Origin: Lepidostoma basale | Taxonomy: Eukaryota > Arthropoda > Insecta > Trichoptera > Lepidostomatidae | Reading direction: 5' to 3' | DNA: 64,000 nt | Assembly: GCA_022606425.2 (NCBI GenBank) | Contig: JAHDVF020001468.1 | Coordinates: 1,364,001 to 1,428,000, forward strand | Part shown: in pieces, positions 1 to 10,321 of the stretch | Layout of the letters: every line of letters starts with the position of its first letter | Position numbering within the stretch: position 1 is the stretch's first letter | The notes under the pieces: generated by a model | Seen by the model: only the letters and a program-made list of their open reading frames with translations | The model's database searches: none | What the model was told of the DNA's origin: nothing | Translations under genes and position numbers: made by a program

Positions 1-250
1 ATGCAGTAGAAATGAAATCTCTAAGACAAACTTGTATATCTATGTATTATAGTAATGTGGCGGCATTCGTGGTAAGTGGCAACAGCTACCCCACCGAAAG
101 TTTCGTATTCGATTCCCGACGATGAGTGTGAATTAAAAAAACAAAATCATTACGTTTTCTTTGGTCTGGTAAAGAATGGTAAATTAAATATCAAACCAAT
201 AAAATAGTAAATGTCGGCCACATGAGAAGTTGGCGAATCCAAGCGAAACT
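1..250 (+). pseudogene. RTE-1 LINE fragment split by a SINE
   Basis: Bases 1-45 match the RTE-1 stretch that encodes [12 protein letters not shown], with changes (MKSLRQTC). Bases 207-250 resemble the later stretch encoding NVGHVRS. A tRNA-derived SINE lies between them. The element probably continues off the left edge of the window. It is badly decayed and cannot code. Confidence 0.6.
55..178 (+). repeat. tRNA-derived SINE, 5' part
   Basis: This is a diverged copy of the SINE seen better at 28671, 35709 and 49741. It shows the tRNA-like head (ATTCGTGGTAAGTGGCAAC), a B-box-like TTCGATTCCCGACGA near 110, and the downstream TTTGGTCTGGT. The 3' half is missing or replaced. Confidence 0.65.
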
Positions 251-1039
251 TGTAATTACAATTCTATGCTTAATATACAAAGTGTTATTTTATATAAGAA
301 GACGGATAAGCCTGATTAATGTGACGGGCAATTTTGTAATGCTGTGATTTATCTAGTACGTGATGTCATATGCTAAATAAGTCATGTTTCTCTTTACCCG
401 TTTCAATTTCCTCTGTTGCATCGTTTGCATTTCAATTCGGGTCGCAGGAGGCGGGGTGATTTGCATCGTATTAAATTCATTCGCGGCCATTTAATAGGAC
501 GCCACAAGACACAGTAATTGAGCTCGGTGTTTACCCGGCGCGGTGGCGGCAACAATGACGCTACGCAAAAATGGAAGTCTTCGGGTAGTTCGAATGGTTA
601 CAATTCTTTTAGTCAGGATATATACAATGTTTGTGTTTGTAAGTGCGGGGCATAGAAAGGAAAAAAATACAGTAACTTAAATGTGGCCCGGTGTCTATTT
701 GATTTTCGTATATGAAATAACAGTTAACGTCAGTCCCGGGTGGACAGGGGACGGACCTAGCGAGGCTGACGAATAGGCGCCGCTGTGCTCTATAACAGCC
801 TCGGGTAATCGGTGGGTACCCCTTCTATGTCTATCGTAAAACGTAATGTACAGTCTGCATACAAGTCGTATATCCTGAACACTTTTAGAAATTCATAGAG
901 TCTAAACGTCAGGTTGGTGGAATTATTTCGTAAGGTAACATTTTTCACTATAACGAGTTTTTTTTTACTACAATTTTCTCAGAAAGCATCTATCTCTTAT
1001 ATATTAAATTGGTATTTACTTTTCTTGTTTTTCTAATTG
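251..1039. other. no gene seen
   Basis: AT-rich sequence with GC-richer patches at about 430-560 and 730-830. I see no repeat family shared with the rest of the window and no long reading frame, so it looks single-copy. Confidence 0.5.
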
Positions 1040-1258
1040 TACTGCACTGTTTCTTTATACATTTTTTTAAATTATCATGTGTTGTTTCTTACCATATATT
1101 TTTTTAATTATTATTAAATTGTCTTAAATTGTAATCATTAACGCATTGGAAAATGCCTGTAATGTTAATGATTTTTTTCAATAAATTGAATTGAAATTGA
1201 ATTGAAATTGAATTGAAATTGAATGGGAATTGAATTGAAATTGAAATTGAATTGAACG
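1040..1258 (+). mobile_element. LINE 3' end with (TTGAA)n-type tail
   Basis: An AT-rich stretch ends in CAATAAATTGAATTGAAATT and continues as a run of TTGAAATTGAA units from about 1185 to 1256. A polyadenylation-like AATAAA just before a microsatellite tail is how many insect CR1/Daphne-type LINE copies end. No coding part is left, so the family assignment is inference. It could also be a plain microsatellite. Confidence 0.5.
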
Positions 1259-1542
1259 TCGAGAATTTACGGTGCCCGTGGACGCCGCGCGTCGACCGTC
1301 TCGCCGTCCACGCGAAGTATTCGCATCGAATTTTCCCGTGCTTGCCCGTGGAGAATTCTACACGTTTCCCGTATGATTAATGACCTCGTTTTAAATTTGT
1401 ATTCCTATTCTAGATGCAACATTGTTCTAAATTTGAATGTGAATTTGTTTCTGTATGTGGTAGCTTGTAGGCGTTAAGAAAAATGTATTTATTTAGGGTA
1501 ACAGACAGCGATTGTAATACGTATATAAGAACACATAGAAAC

Positions 1543-2033
1543 TAACTAACTAACCATCACGCCGTCTCTCCGGAGGGGTAGGCAGAAAGAATGGAACGTC
1601 ACACTGTTCTGTCCTGACATACTTCTCTCGATTCCTCTACATTCATACATCTTGTCATGCACGCACGTCGATTTCTCGGACTCCTCACGTGACCGACATT
1701 CAATATTTGATTGATTTGATCGTGCCACGTTTTCCTCGGCCTTCCTCTATTTCTAGCTCCGTTCACGCCGTTTACATATACCTTCTTTACCATTCTGTCT
1801 TCACTCATTCTTTCCATGTGTCCAAACCATCTTAATGACCCTTTCCTTATTTTGTTCATAACACTTTCATTCGCACCACATTCATTTCTTATACTTGCAT
1901 TTGTCACTCTATCATAAACAGATTTGCCACACATTCGTCTTAGAGATCTCATTTCTACTGCATTTATTCTACTTTCATCCTTCTTTTGCCAGTTCCATGC
2001 TTCACTTCCATACATAAGGGTCGCACCAACTCG
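1543..2033 (-). pseudogene. RTE-1a LINE, C-terminal fragment
   Basis: Read on the minus strand it begins at LMYGSEAWNWQKKDESRINA, near 2033, and runs through [11 protein letters not shown] and RGRPRKTWHDQINQ to the RTE-1 end. It then passes into a short GTTA-repeat tail, seen on the plus strand as AACTAACTAAC at about 1543. The Trp codon after CQDRTV has become TGA near 1597, so the last dozen codons are cut off. The 5' end is truncated in the region after the reverse transcriptase domain, which is typical of incomplete target-primed reverse transcription. This part of the protein has no known catalytic residues. Confidence 0.85.
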
Positions 2034-2103
2034 AACACATAGAAATAAGTAAATTAGCAAATTACATGCTACTACAAATATAATAGAAGAATTAACAGTA
2101 CAG

Positions 2104-2347
2104 ATTTCTTCTTCTTCATAGCCATGTCCCATTTACTTGGGGTCGGCTCTTCTTGTATGGCGTCTCCAGGACTGTCTTTACTGGATGGCATCTGCTGGGA
2201 TCCGATCTCTTTTAAAAGTCCTTTGAATAAGTCCCATCCATGTCAGCTTGGGCCTACCACGTGCCCTGGGTCGCTGGTCTGTTTCCATTACCCTCTTCGT
2301 AGCATGGTCAGCTGGGCGCCGCATGACGTGGCCGTACCATCTCAGAT
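2104..2347 (-). pseudogene. LINE C-terminal fragment (LRWYGHVMRRP lineage)
   Basis: The minus strand reads LRWYGHVMRRPADHATKRVM, then ARGRPKLTWMGLIQ and FKRDRIPADAIQ. It is the same kind of post-reverse-transcriptase tail as RTE-1 but a separate lineage; a relative lies at 54615-54850. The coding part meets a GAAGAAGAAG tail at 2104-2117 on the plus strand as TTCTTCTTC. It abuts the RTE-1 copy at 1543-2033 in the same orientation. There is one in-frame stop, after ADAIQ. Confidence 0.75.
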
Positions 2348-2627
2348 GGTTCAATTAACAGTCACACTAATGAATGGAAATCAAAATTGAACGTTGTTCA
2401 AACAAAAGTAAGGTAATATTTAAGAGTTAAATATACGAATAATTATGGAATAAAAATAATGTAAAGTAACATAATAGTTTCGTTTACACCGAAAGGTTGC
2501 TCAGTATATATTTGTATACCGTAAACAATCTCCTGTACGTGAATGCGTTGCATATGGTGATGCAATATTTAATGTTTAAATGCCCTTTTGTGGTAGAAGA
2601 GTAATTTAACAATTTCGTTAATATTTA

Positions 2628-3052
2628 TATATGCGGTAGAGATGAGGTCCCTAAGACATGTGTGTGGTAGAACGATATACGACAGAATCTCAAATGCTGA
2701 TATAAGAAAGGAATGTAGAGCGGAAGAAGGTATTATGAACAAAATTATGAAAGGATCGCTGCGTTGGTTCGGACATATGGAACGCATGGATGGAGAAAGA
2801 ATGGTTAAGAAAGTATACGTTAATGATGTAAATGGGGTACGAAGTCGAGGCAGACCGAGGAAAACATGGCATGACCAAATTAATCAAATTTTAAAGGTTG
2901 GTCATGTTATAAGTCGGAGGAATCGACGTGCGTGTATGACTCGTTGTATGAATGTGGAGGAAGCTAGAGAGGTTTGCCAGGATAGAGTAGTGTGGCGGTC
3001 CATTCTCTCTGCCTACCCCTGCGGGGAAACGGCGTGATGGTTTGTTTGTTTG
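2628..3052 (+). mobile_element. RTE-1 LINE, 5'-truncated insertion with target duplication
   Basis: An open frame from 2642 to 3037 encodes 131 residues without interruption: [73 protein letters not shown], then SILSAYPCGETA and a stop. A (GTTT)n tail follows. The 15-bp sequence TTTCGTTAATATTTA is present at 2613-2627 and again at 3053-3067, a clean target-site duplication that fixes the insertion borders. It is a 425-bp dead-on-arrival copy that lacks endonuclease and reverse transcriptase. The intact frame and clean duplication suggest a fairly young insertion. The Met start is only where the open frame happens to begin. Confidence 0.9.
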
Positions 3053-3067
3053 TTTCGTTAATATTTA

Positions 3068-4790
3068 ATATGGAGTTTTAGAAACAATAATTTATATTAT
3101 AATGTTTGAGTTAAAGCGTCATTTCAGAGTTATTATTGTGAAAGGCAATTCATAATTTGTTTTTAAATATGTTAAGGGGAATAGCCACTGACGGCCGAAA
3201 AAATAAGTGATTTTCGGGATTTTATTACAATAAGTGTAGATGTAATATAGTTTTTACATTTTTTTATTGATAAATATTTAATAGTAACAAAGTTATCAGC
3301 GTTGCTTTAGAATTCTAAGAATTCACGGTCGCATCGATTCCTCGAAAAGGACCAAACGTTTTGTACCTCGCTGTCGAAATAAAGGCAAAGTGGAAGTAGT
3401 TAAAAAAACATTGTTTTATTGATTATTATTTAAAATGAACTCGTCCATCAAGAGATTTCAGTAAAATCATTTGACTTGTTTTTGAGCAAATATACCAATG
3501 AATTAATGTATACAAACATTTAACATTTTCAGTTAGACTATTTTTGCATTCAATCATGAGTATATTACTACCATAAAATATAAGTTCGTGTTTCCTTTAG
3601 TTTTATTTCTATACAAGTATGATAAATGTAGTAAAGCGATTTAATCAGATAGTAGTTATCGCGTGAAAACAAATGAATTACGGTCTTAAAACCGCTTGCG
3701 CGCGTCGCCCCTCCCATAAAACTTTATAGAGCAATGTCACACGTTAGTTCTAGCGTAATTCATCATTTAAACTTTTCGTAAACTACCAAAATGTCAACAT
3801 ATTCAAACGTACGTGTGAAAAGTTTCTACCAAATTCGTAACTGGCCTCGCGTCACGTACGTTTTCCGACACGTCGTGTTACCAGCTACATATTTTCCATA
3901 GTCCGTATCTTCCAACCGTGGCTTTATTTGTATGAAACAATAACATTAATTATTTTTGCAACGCTCCCAACTGCATGATTAAATATTAAATAACACGTTA
4001 ATGTTAATAATTGTGCTTATATTCTGTATTAATATTATTACCGACATCAGTGTATCATTATTCTTCGTGACTCATATCTGTTCATTAATTGATTTGATTG
4101 GACTGGCAATACTAGAATGATATAGAAGTGACAGTCCGGAGAATTCTTATTAATATTTCATTCAGTCGTCAAGGTTAATAACAAGCTTGTTAGCTCATAT
4201 CATTTGTAATTTAATCATGTCCTATCTAATGTATCATCTTTCATTCTTGCAAATTGATGTATTTTTAAACAAATTATTTGATATGAAATAAGTATTCCAT
4301 TATTTAAAAGTGCATAATTATTTGCAGTATGCAATTGTTATTTTGTATTTTCGTGTTATATTTATCGTGTCTCGTAGAATTTGAAGCATTCGCGTTCAAG
4401 GATTCCACCAATATCCATGCAGTACCAGAGTGGAATAACAAAACATCACGTTAACAGCAATTAGCTCCAATATTTTCTCTTTGTGAAAAAATTGACATTT
4501 CATGCTTAACACGTCGATTTCGGACAACTCAATAGACTAGTAATATTTTCTCGAACGTTCCTTCATTTCAAAACAACGTCGATCTCCGAAGTTATCTTGT
4601 CCGGAAGTTATATTGCTCTCTCAACTGAACACAATAAGCATATTAATTCCGCGGATATGAAATATCTATTCTGATTATGAGGCAGATTCTTAAAAGTAAA
4701 GCGAGATCCGTATCGGAAACATGATAATTTGTATTCTCTAAAATATGTAAGAAATTGGCTTCAAATTATTTTTTGTTATTCTTATCAGCC
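3068..4790. other. mostly single-copy AT-rich sequence
   Basis: No gene seen. The segment 3362-3475 (CTCGCTGTCGAAATAAAGGC, AAGTGGAAGTAGTT, then ATCAAGAGATTTCAGTAAAA) belongs to the fold-back family found at 45418-45600 and, inverted, at 23765-23880. Its hammerhead-like head is missing here. The rest shows no relation to other parts of the window. Confidence 0.5.
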
Positions 4791-4794
4791 ATTT

Positions 4795-5725
4795 GTTGAC
4801 TACTGCTGAACTTAGGCCTCTCTCAAAGCACGCCAATGCCCCCTATCTATTGCTACTTTCATTTATCCACTTCCAGCAATTCTAACAGCGAGCAGGGGAC
4901 GTCCAATTTTACGGATTCATGTGCGCGGTATCCACTCCTGAACCCGTCTCCCCAACGACTCTCGGTTCTCCGACAAATATGGCCAGCCCACCGCCACTTC
5001 AGTCCGCCTATCCTCAGAGCCACTTCAGTTACCAAGCTTCGTTGTAGAATAAATCTATTTCTTGTTCTGTCCCTCGAGGTTATTCTAAGTATGGATCTTT
5101 CCATGGAGTGCTGAGTGATCTGGATCATGTACACTAGACCCCTTGTCAACGCCCACGTTCCGGCTTCATATATTATGACAGAAAAGACGTACTGATTGAA
5201 GGCTTGAAGCTTTGTGGTATTTGAAAAGCGAAAATATAACGCCATTTCCCAAAGCTGCTCACCCCAACTGAATTCTTCGATTGGATTATTTTTCGAATTT
5301 GCTTCTGCCTGATTGTGCGGTTTGGCCAATATATCGCACCGTGAGTGTAAAACCGAAACAAATGCAAATATACAGTTTGGAGATATGGGAGTTTAAAGAC
5401 TTCATATTGCTTGGAAAAACTGTTTTTTTTTTAATAAACCAATGATTTTCAGTTTAAAGTAATATACCTATAAACCGAAAATCATTGGTTTATTTAAAAA
5501 AAAAAAACAGTTTTTCCAAGCAATACGGAGTCTTTAAACTCCCATATCTCCAAACTGTATATTTGCACTTGTTTCGGTTTTACTCACGGTGCGATATGTA
5601 TATTCTTGCACCACTTTGAGAGCTGGGCCATTGACGGTTACTGGTCTTCTAGTTAGTCTGAAAGAATTGATGTGTGAAATCCGACTCGCCGAGCTGTTGG
5701 AGAGGGTACAGTGATGATTAATGCT
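4795..5725 (-). pseudogene. LINE-2 fragment, interrupted by a palindrome
   Basis: Two collinear blocks read on the minus strand. The upstream block (5598-5725) gives INSFRLTRRPVTVNGPALKV and VQEYTY, the stretch just after the reverse transcriptase palm. The downstream block (4795-5330) gives PNRTIRQKQIRK, SSFGKWRYIFAFQIPQSFK, FNQYVFSVIIYEAGTWALT, SMERSILRITSRDRTRN and GGLKWRWAGHICRRTESRWG. Two reading frames are needed in the downstream block, so at least one frameshift is present. The blocks are separated by the TA-flanked palindrome at 5334-5594, whose removal restores continuity between 'EYTY' and 'WPNRTIRQK'. The element ends near 4795 without a clear tail. Confidence 0.85.
5334..5594. 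mobile_element. 260-bp near-perfect palindrome (fold-back MITE) flanked by TA
   Basis: Two arms of about 120 bp are almost exact reverse complements, starting TCGCACCGTGAG on the left and ending CTCACGGTGCGA on the right. The loop is about 25 bp around 5451-5476. TA occurs on both sides, as expected of Tc1/mariner-type insertion. It sits inside the LINE-2 copy, so it is younger than that copy. No coding capacity. Differences between arms are a few substitutions and the length of an A/T run. Confidence 0.85.
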
Positions 5726-6520
5726 CAACAAAAAAACATGACGTTATTTTGTTTGTAGTTATTATTTTAATACAGTCTAAAATCTGGATTTACATACACG
5801 TATTATGTTTTTCAACAATATTGTTTTCATAATTCTCTGTTCAATGATCATGATCCACTAACCCAAAAAGTTTTCGTGGTTCCTGTGGACTTGTCCGCTT
5901 AAAATTGGGTTTCCGAGTTTCCTTCAGTTTAAATGTTGCTCTAACGTGAATGCGTAGTTCGACCCCTAATGGCCGCAGCCCCCACAGCCCTCAGCACTTC
6001 CCAAATGCACGGTACGCTAAAAGCCTTCCTAAAGCTCAATCGTTAGGGATTTTCTTTGAAAGCCTTACAGTGTGTACTTTTGTACCAAACGTTTTGTACA
6101 TATTTGTACACTGTGTGTTTGTAAATTTAAATGGCTCATTGATGCGTAGATAAAACCTCCTATTTACAGTATTTGCTCTTTTTAACAGTGTTTAAATTCG
6201 TGATTATCCCACACAACTGTAACTATAGTTAGTAATAATCTCACATCATTTTCCCTGTATTTGAATTTTATCTTCATTATTTATGAGTTCTCAGATGGTT
6301 TGAACATATGAAAATTAATGTACGAGAGAAGAATTGTTCAATAATTACATTCAAGCAGTGTGAATGAAATAAGAAACCGATGACGGCCAAGGAAAACAAA
6401 ACATGTCCGAAACCGGTCGAAGACACAAACATTAATGGATTTTAACTAAATGTATTGTACATTTTAAAATGATTTTTACAATTTTTATTTATTTATACTA
6501 TTAACAATCAACTTTTACCG
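5726..6520. other. no gene seen
   Basis: AT-rich sequence with a GC-richer patch around 5950-6010. No repeat from this window recurs here and no coding frame can be supported. Confidence 0.45.
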
Positions 6521-6522
6521 TG

Positions 6523-6860
6523 AAATCTTCTTCTTCTTCCTTGTTGTAGACCTATGTGGTCTGTTCTCCAGAGTGTTCTCCTGTGAGGTAGATTCCCAGC
6601 TGTCCTTCCATATTTTAGGAGGTCTTCCACGAGGACGAGGCTGATTATGCAAAGCAATTCCACGAGGCTTATTATGCAATGCAATAAAGGGGAGTCTAGT
6701 GGTGTCCATTATTTGAACATGACCGTACCAGTCCCTTTTTCGCTGTCTGCTCCATCTTATAATATCCTAAAACTCACATATCTCTCTTATTCTGGTGTTC
6801 CTCACACGATCTCTCAGTGTCTTGCCTGCTATCGTCCTCAGTGTCTTCATTTCGGAAGTC
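6523..6860 (-). pseudogene. LINE-3 C-terminal fragment
   Basis: The minus strand reads EMKTLRTIAGKTLRDRVRN, TRIREICEF, a stop, DIIRWSRQRKRDWYGHV, MDTTRLPFIALHNKPRG, then GRPPKIWKDSWESTSQE and a GAAGAAGAAG tail near 6528. A short internal duplication repeats IALHN (IALHNKPRG then IALHNQPRP). This lineage recurs at 12412, 26968, 44700, 48048, 50944 and 61850. The tail lacks the usual RNase H or zinc-finger signatures, so clade assignment beyond 'RTE/Jockey-like LINE' is uncertain. Confidence 0.8.
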
Positions 6861-6899
6861 CTCAAATGAAATCAAGATATAAAGTATATATTTTTAAAG

Positions 6900-7075
6900 C
6901 ATGACCAAATTAATCAATTACTAAAAGGCGGCGGCATTCGAAGTCGGAAAAATCGACGAGCGTGAGTTGAGTGATGCACAGAGGTATCGCGGGATAGAGC
7001 TGTTTGGCGGTCCATCCTCTCTGCCTGCGTGATACTTGGTTAATTTGAAACGGCGTGATGGTTGGTTAGTTTGAT
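6900..7075 (+). pseudogene. RTE-1b LINE, 3'-terminal fragment
   Basis: It starts at HDQINQLLKGGGIRSRKNRRA and ends in the RTE-1 terminus GGCGTGATGG followed by TTGGTTAGTT. The segment encoding RRACMTRCMNVEEA is deleted and rearranged. It lies in opposite orientation directly beside the LINE-3 fragment that ends at 6860. Confidence 0.75.
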
Positions 7076-7565
7076 AGTTAATTACTAGAATATGAGAGGG
7101 TAACAGTTTCGGGAATTATGATATTAATTAAGTATTTCCATTAAGTCAACCTTAGACACGTAGCGTAGCACGCACATAATACAGACAGGGGCCTAATCAA
7201 ACGTTTATGTCTCTCTCGATTAAATCAGACCCCTGTATTTACATACATTCCGGCCATCTACAGCGGGTAGATTAACATGGCACAACGGTTCAGCAGCCGC
7301 CTGCTCCGCCATCCGCGTACATTCCTAATTAGAATACCACTATCGATTTCGATTCCCAATAACAAATATTTGTTGAGGTTGGCTTAATTGAGTACACGGG
7401 CAAACAGAACTTGCGGCAAAGGTCGCGGCACATCACTTAATCGTTTATCTTTCTATCATTACTTTAAATACATATAACTTATTATATAGAAATCGTAATG
7501 CTGTTTAACGATACGAGAGATTGGATATATCCTTTTATGGTTACTTTACGATTTTTTCATATAAT
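7076..7565. other. single-copy sequence
   Basis: No gene seen. A GC-richer block at about 7245-7440 has no counterpart elsewhere in the window and may be old unique intergenic or intronic DNA. Confidence 0.45.
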
Positions 7566-7569
7566 ACAT

Positions 7570-8165
7570 TCTAAATTAACCTTTTTTTATTTGAATTATA
7601 TTTTGAATACATCGTTTTTTCACAAGACTTTTTTGTACTTTTCACAAGCACGTTTCGGACCACAGACGCCCTTCTTAAGGTCAATTTACACTAAACAGTC
7701 ATCAGCCGATACAGATAAAAATAGCCTTGAATCTCACCGACTCATTATATCCCCGTCGGGGGTTGCCGAAGAAACCACCTACCTACATAAAATTGACACT
7801 TAATAAAAATGATCAATATTTTTCAGCATGTGTTTCCCACAGTATATAATTCTTTTTTACAGAATACCATTTTTACTACCATTTAAATTCGCCGTGGAAA
7901 ATGCGATTATCTCGGAATTTAAAAATAATATGAGCGGAATCGGCATTATTTATTTTAAAAGTAACAACACAAACAAAATAAACAAAACGATTATTTGCTC
8001 AACGCTAACGCGTGACGTGTCGGTATCGGCTGATGACGGTCCAGTGTAAATGAACCTTTAATTGTAGAAAATTTAACCGTTAACATTTCTACACCGAGAA
8101 AGGGCTTTTGTTGTCCGATTTTTTTCAAAGACCAAAAAAGTATTGTTCAATGTTTCAATATTCAG
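7570..8165. repeat. fold-back family E copy, split by a TIR element
   Basis: The left part (7570-7676) carries the family E arm (CACAAGACTTTTTTGTACTT) and, on the minus strand, GGTCCGAAACGTGC, the downstream half of the hammerhead-like motif. The right part (8059-8165) carries an inverted loop segment (ATTTCTACACCGAGAAAGGG). The 382-bp element at 7677-8058 sits exactly in the loop. Better copies of the family are at 12225-12395 and 32091-32235. Confidence 0.55.
7677..8058. mobile_element. short DNA transposon with about 40-bp terminal inverted repeats
   Basis: The left end (AAGGTCAATTTACACTAAAC from 7677) and the reverse complement of the right end (AAGGTTCATTTACACTGGAC from 8058) match for about 40 bp, through CATCAGCCGATAC. 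The interior has no coding frame I can support. The flanks (TTCTT and TTAAT) suggest a TTAA- or TA-type target but no exact duplication is left. Superfamily unknown; piggyBac-like is one possibility. Confidence 0.7.
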
Positions 8166-8589
8166 CTACATTGGCAATGTCATCAGTCCATTCAGTCCAT
8201 TTCAGGTGGCCGCCCGACATTCCTGTTCATTGTCCAAGGCATCCATTGGAGTATTCTGGGTGTCCATTTGGTAATACCCTGTCTGGCTATATATCCACCC
8301 CATTGTCACTTTAATTAAGCCGTACGATCTATGATGTCTGCAAAATATGGTTGGGCGTACAATTTCTTTATCTTCTTCCTTTATCTCTTAGACTTACGCC
8401 GAGCAATTGGCTCTCCATTGATCTCTTCATTATGTGGCATAAATTACACAAATCTATTAAGTTTTAAAATGGGATTTTTAAATAATAGTTAAGTATTCTT
8501 AAATAAAAAGTTTACATTTTAATATTATTCTTGTATAGAATCATGTTTGCCACCCCTGATCTATGTGTATAAATAAGGAAGAGAGTGAA
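8166..8589. other. no gene seen
   Basis: AT-rich DNA with no repeat shared with the rest of the window. A plus-strand frame at 8108-8314 is not similar to anything I recognise and I regard it as chance. Confidence 0.4.
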
Positions 8590-8705
8590 TGTCAGTCTGT
8601 CGATGCCAGTGAGCCTGGCGTAACCGGTCGCTGTCGAAATAAAGACAAATGTGGAAGTAGTTGTATAATATAACATCGTTTTATTTATTTATTAGTTTAC
8701 ATCAA
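8590..8705 (+). repeat. hammerhead-like repeat (family C)
   Basis: Contains CTGTCGA at 8597-8603, a T, the stem GCCAG/CTGGC, then GTAAC in place of GAAAC, followed by CCGGTCGCTGTCGAAATAAA and ATCGTTTTATT. Other members are at 13905-13985 and 45418-45600. The core deviates from the hammerhead consensus CUGANGA at one or two positions, so it is probably inactive. Confidence 0.6.
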
Positions 8706-8766
8706 CTCTGCTTAATAAAAGGTCAAAAAATCTTATTTAAATTCAAATCTTTATTGCACAAATATA

Positions 8767-9251
8767 ATGTGTTTTTTTAGAGGTATACAATACATATTTA
8801 AAATGAAAAAAAACGCATTAAAATAATGATATTGCCTTTATTTCATAGATAATTTTATGCCATTATTGTTTAAATATGATTTCGGGCATATGAGCGCCAC
8901 GGCTAGCTCGAATGAAGCGCAATCGTGTAATCCAATTTTCGACAATGGTCGTTTTTGTGGATGCGTATTATCCACTAGAGTGTACGTGGTGCGAAAACCA
9001 TCCATGGTCTTTCGAATAACTTGCTCGGGTGGACGATTATGTCGACCGTAATATGGACGTATTGCACGATAAGTTTGGCGAACCGAACCATGATTTTCAA
9101 AATAAATTTGATCAATTTGAAAGCGCTGTTCTGACGTCAGTCTATTCATGGTGAAATGGCAAAACGTACTGACTACAAATCAACTGTCAAATTGACAGTC
9201 TGTTGAAACAATGTTGCCAGTTTAAAAACCAAACCTCTAATAAAAACACCC
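8767..9251 (-). mobile_element. internally deleted Tc1/mariner-type transposon (DUF4817-type helix-turn-helix)
   Basis: On the minus strand a start codon at 9149 opens MNRLTSEQRFQIDQIYFENH, then GSVRQTYRAIRPYYGRHNRP, and FRTTYTLVDNTHPQ. From general knowledge this is the N-terminal helix-turn-helix region of a widespread insect transposase group. The reading then jumps to what looks, in another frame, like the transposase C-terminus (VENWITRLRFIRASRGAHMP, EIIFKQ, stop). The catalytic centre is therefore deleted; a full protein would be about 340 residues. Ends resemble each other inverted (TGTTTTTATTAGAGG on the right, GTGTTTTTTTAGAGG on the left) and TA flanks both sides. A non-autonomous remnant. 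Confidence 0.75.
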
Positions 9252-9365
9252 TATATGATTTATAGGCATATTACCCAAATGATTGGTCAAATTACGAAGT
9301 TGTTTTCTTGTGATAATAAATACTCAACTTGTGGAGTGTATGTAGAAGATCGCTTTTCTTAATAT

Positions 9366-9938
9366 AACTAACTAACTAACTAACCATCACGCTGTCTCCC
9401 CGAAGGGGTAGGCAGAAAGAATGGACTGCCACACTTTTCTTTCCAGACATATTTCTCTTGCTTCCTCAACATTCATAAATCGTGTCATGCACGCGCGTCG
9501 ATTTCTCTGACTCCTCACATGGCCGACATTCAATATTTGATTTATTTGATCGTACCACGTTTTCCTCAATCTTCCTCTATTTCTGGTTCCATTTACATCA
9601 TTAACATATAATTTTTTACCATTCTTTCTTCATTCATTCTTTCCATATGACCAAACCATCTTAATGATCCTTTCATTATTTTGTTCATGACACCATCATT
9701 CGCACCGCATTCATTTCTTATATTTTCATTCGACACTCTATCATACACAGAGTATACACACATTCGTCTAAGAGATCTCATTTCTATTGCATTTATTCTA
9801 CTTTCATCCTTCTTTTGCCAGTTCCATGCTTCGCTTCCATACATAAGGGTCGGTAGAAGAACACCATTGTGCACTGCTATTCTAGCTTTTTTGGATAGGT
9901 TTTTGTTTGCGATGACAACTTTAAGTGCACCATTTCTA
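9366..9938 (-). pseudogene. RTE-1a LINE, C-terminal fragment
   Basis: Two frames joined by a frameshift near 9590 cover [59 protein letters not shown], then RKTWYDQINQILNVGHVRS and the usual SAYPFGETA end. The frameshift lies in a run of T (A on the coding strand), the likely cause of the slip. A (GTTA)n tail is seen on the plus strand at about 9367-9385. The 5' border is near 9938, where homology stops at 'ALKVVIANKN'. Confidence 0.85.
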
Positions 9939-10321
9939 TAAATATATTACTAATAAATTCTGTCATTGTCTTGTTTGATGCTTGGACACTTCGTCGAGAT
10001 ACGTGAATATTGCCGAGAAACTTGTAAAAGTTTAGTTGCCATCTAGCAACACGTTAATTTAGCCCAAATGTTGTTCTCTGGACTCGGACATTGTGATGAA
10101 CGAGTCTCTGAAATCCGCTATTAAGCACGCCGATTTCCCGCCTTTGATTACACTTTCGCCTCCGCGCCGCAGTCCGATTCATTGTGGTCTTGTTATCTCG
10201 CGAGATTCTGTTACACAGCACCCGGTCTCTGACTTACATCGGGCGACTATTTCATCCCCATAGTATATTTTAATTGTTATTAACACATTGCTGTCCGGAG
10301 TATATAATGTATTATTAACAC
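9939..10321. other. single-copy sequence
   Basis: GC content is higher than the surroundings at about 10080-10250. No repeat, RNA gene or supported reading frame. Confidence 0.45.

Noticed and set aside
1185..1258. CRISPR-like or other regularly spaced array
   Set aside because: The TTGAA-type units are a simple microsatellite without spacers; no CRISPR structure anywhere in the window.
9366..9386. Telomeric repeat block
   Set aside because: The (TAAC)n runs are the reverse of LINE tails, too short and of the wrong unit for telomere DNA.
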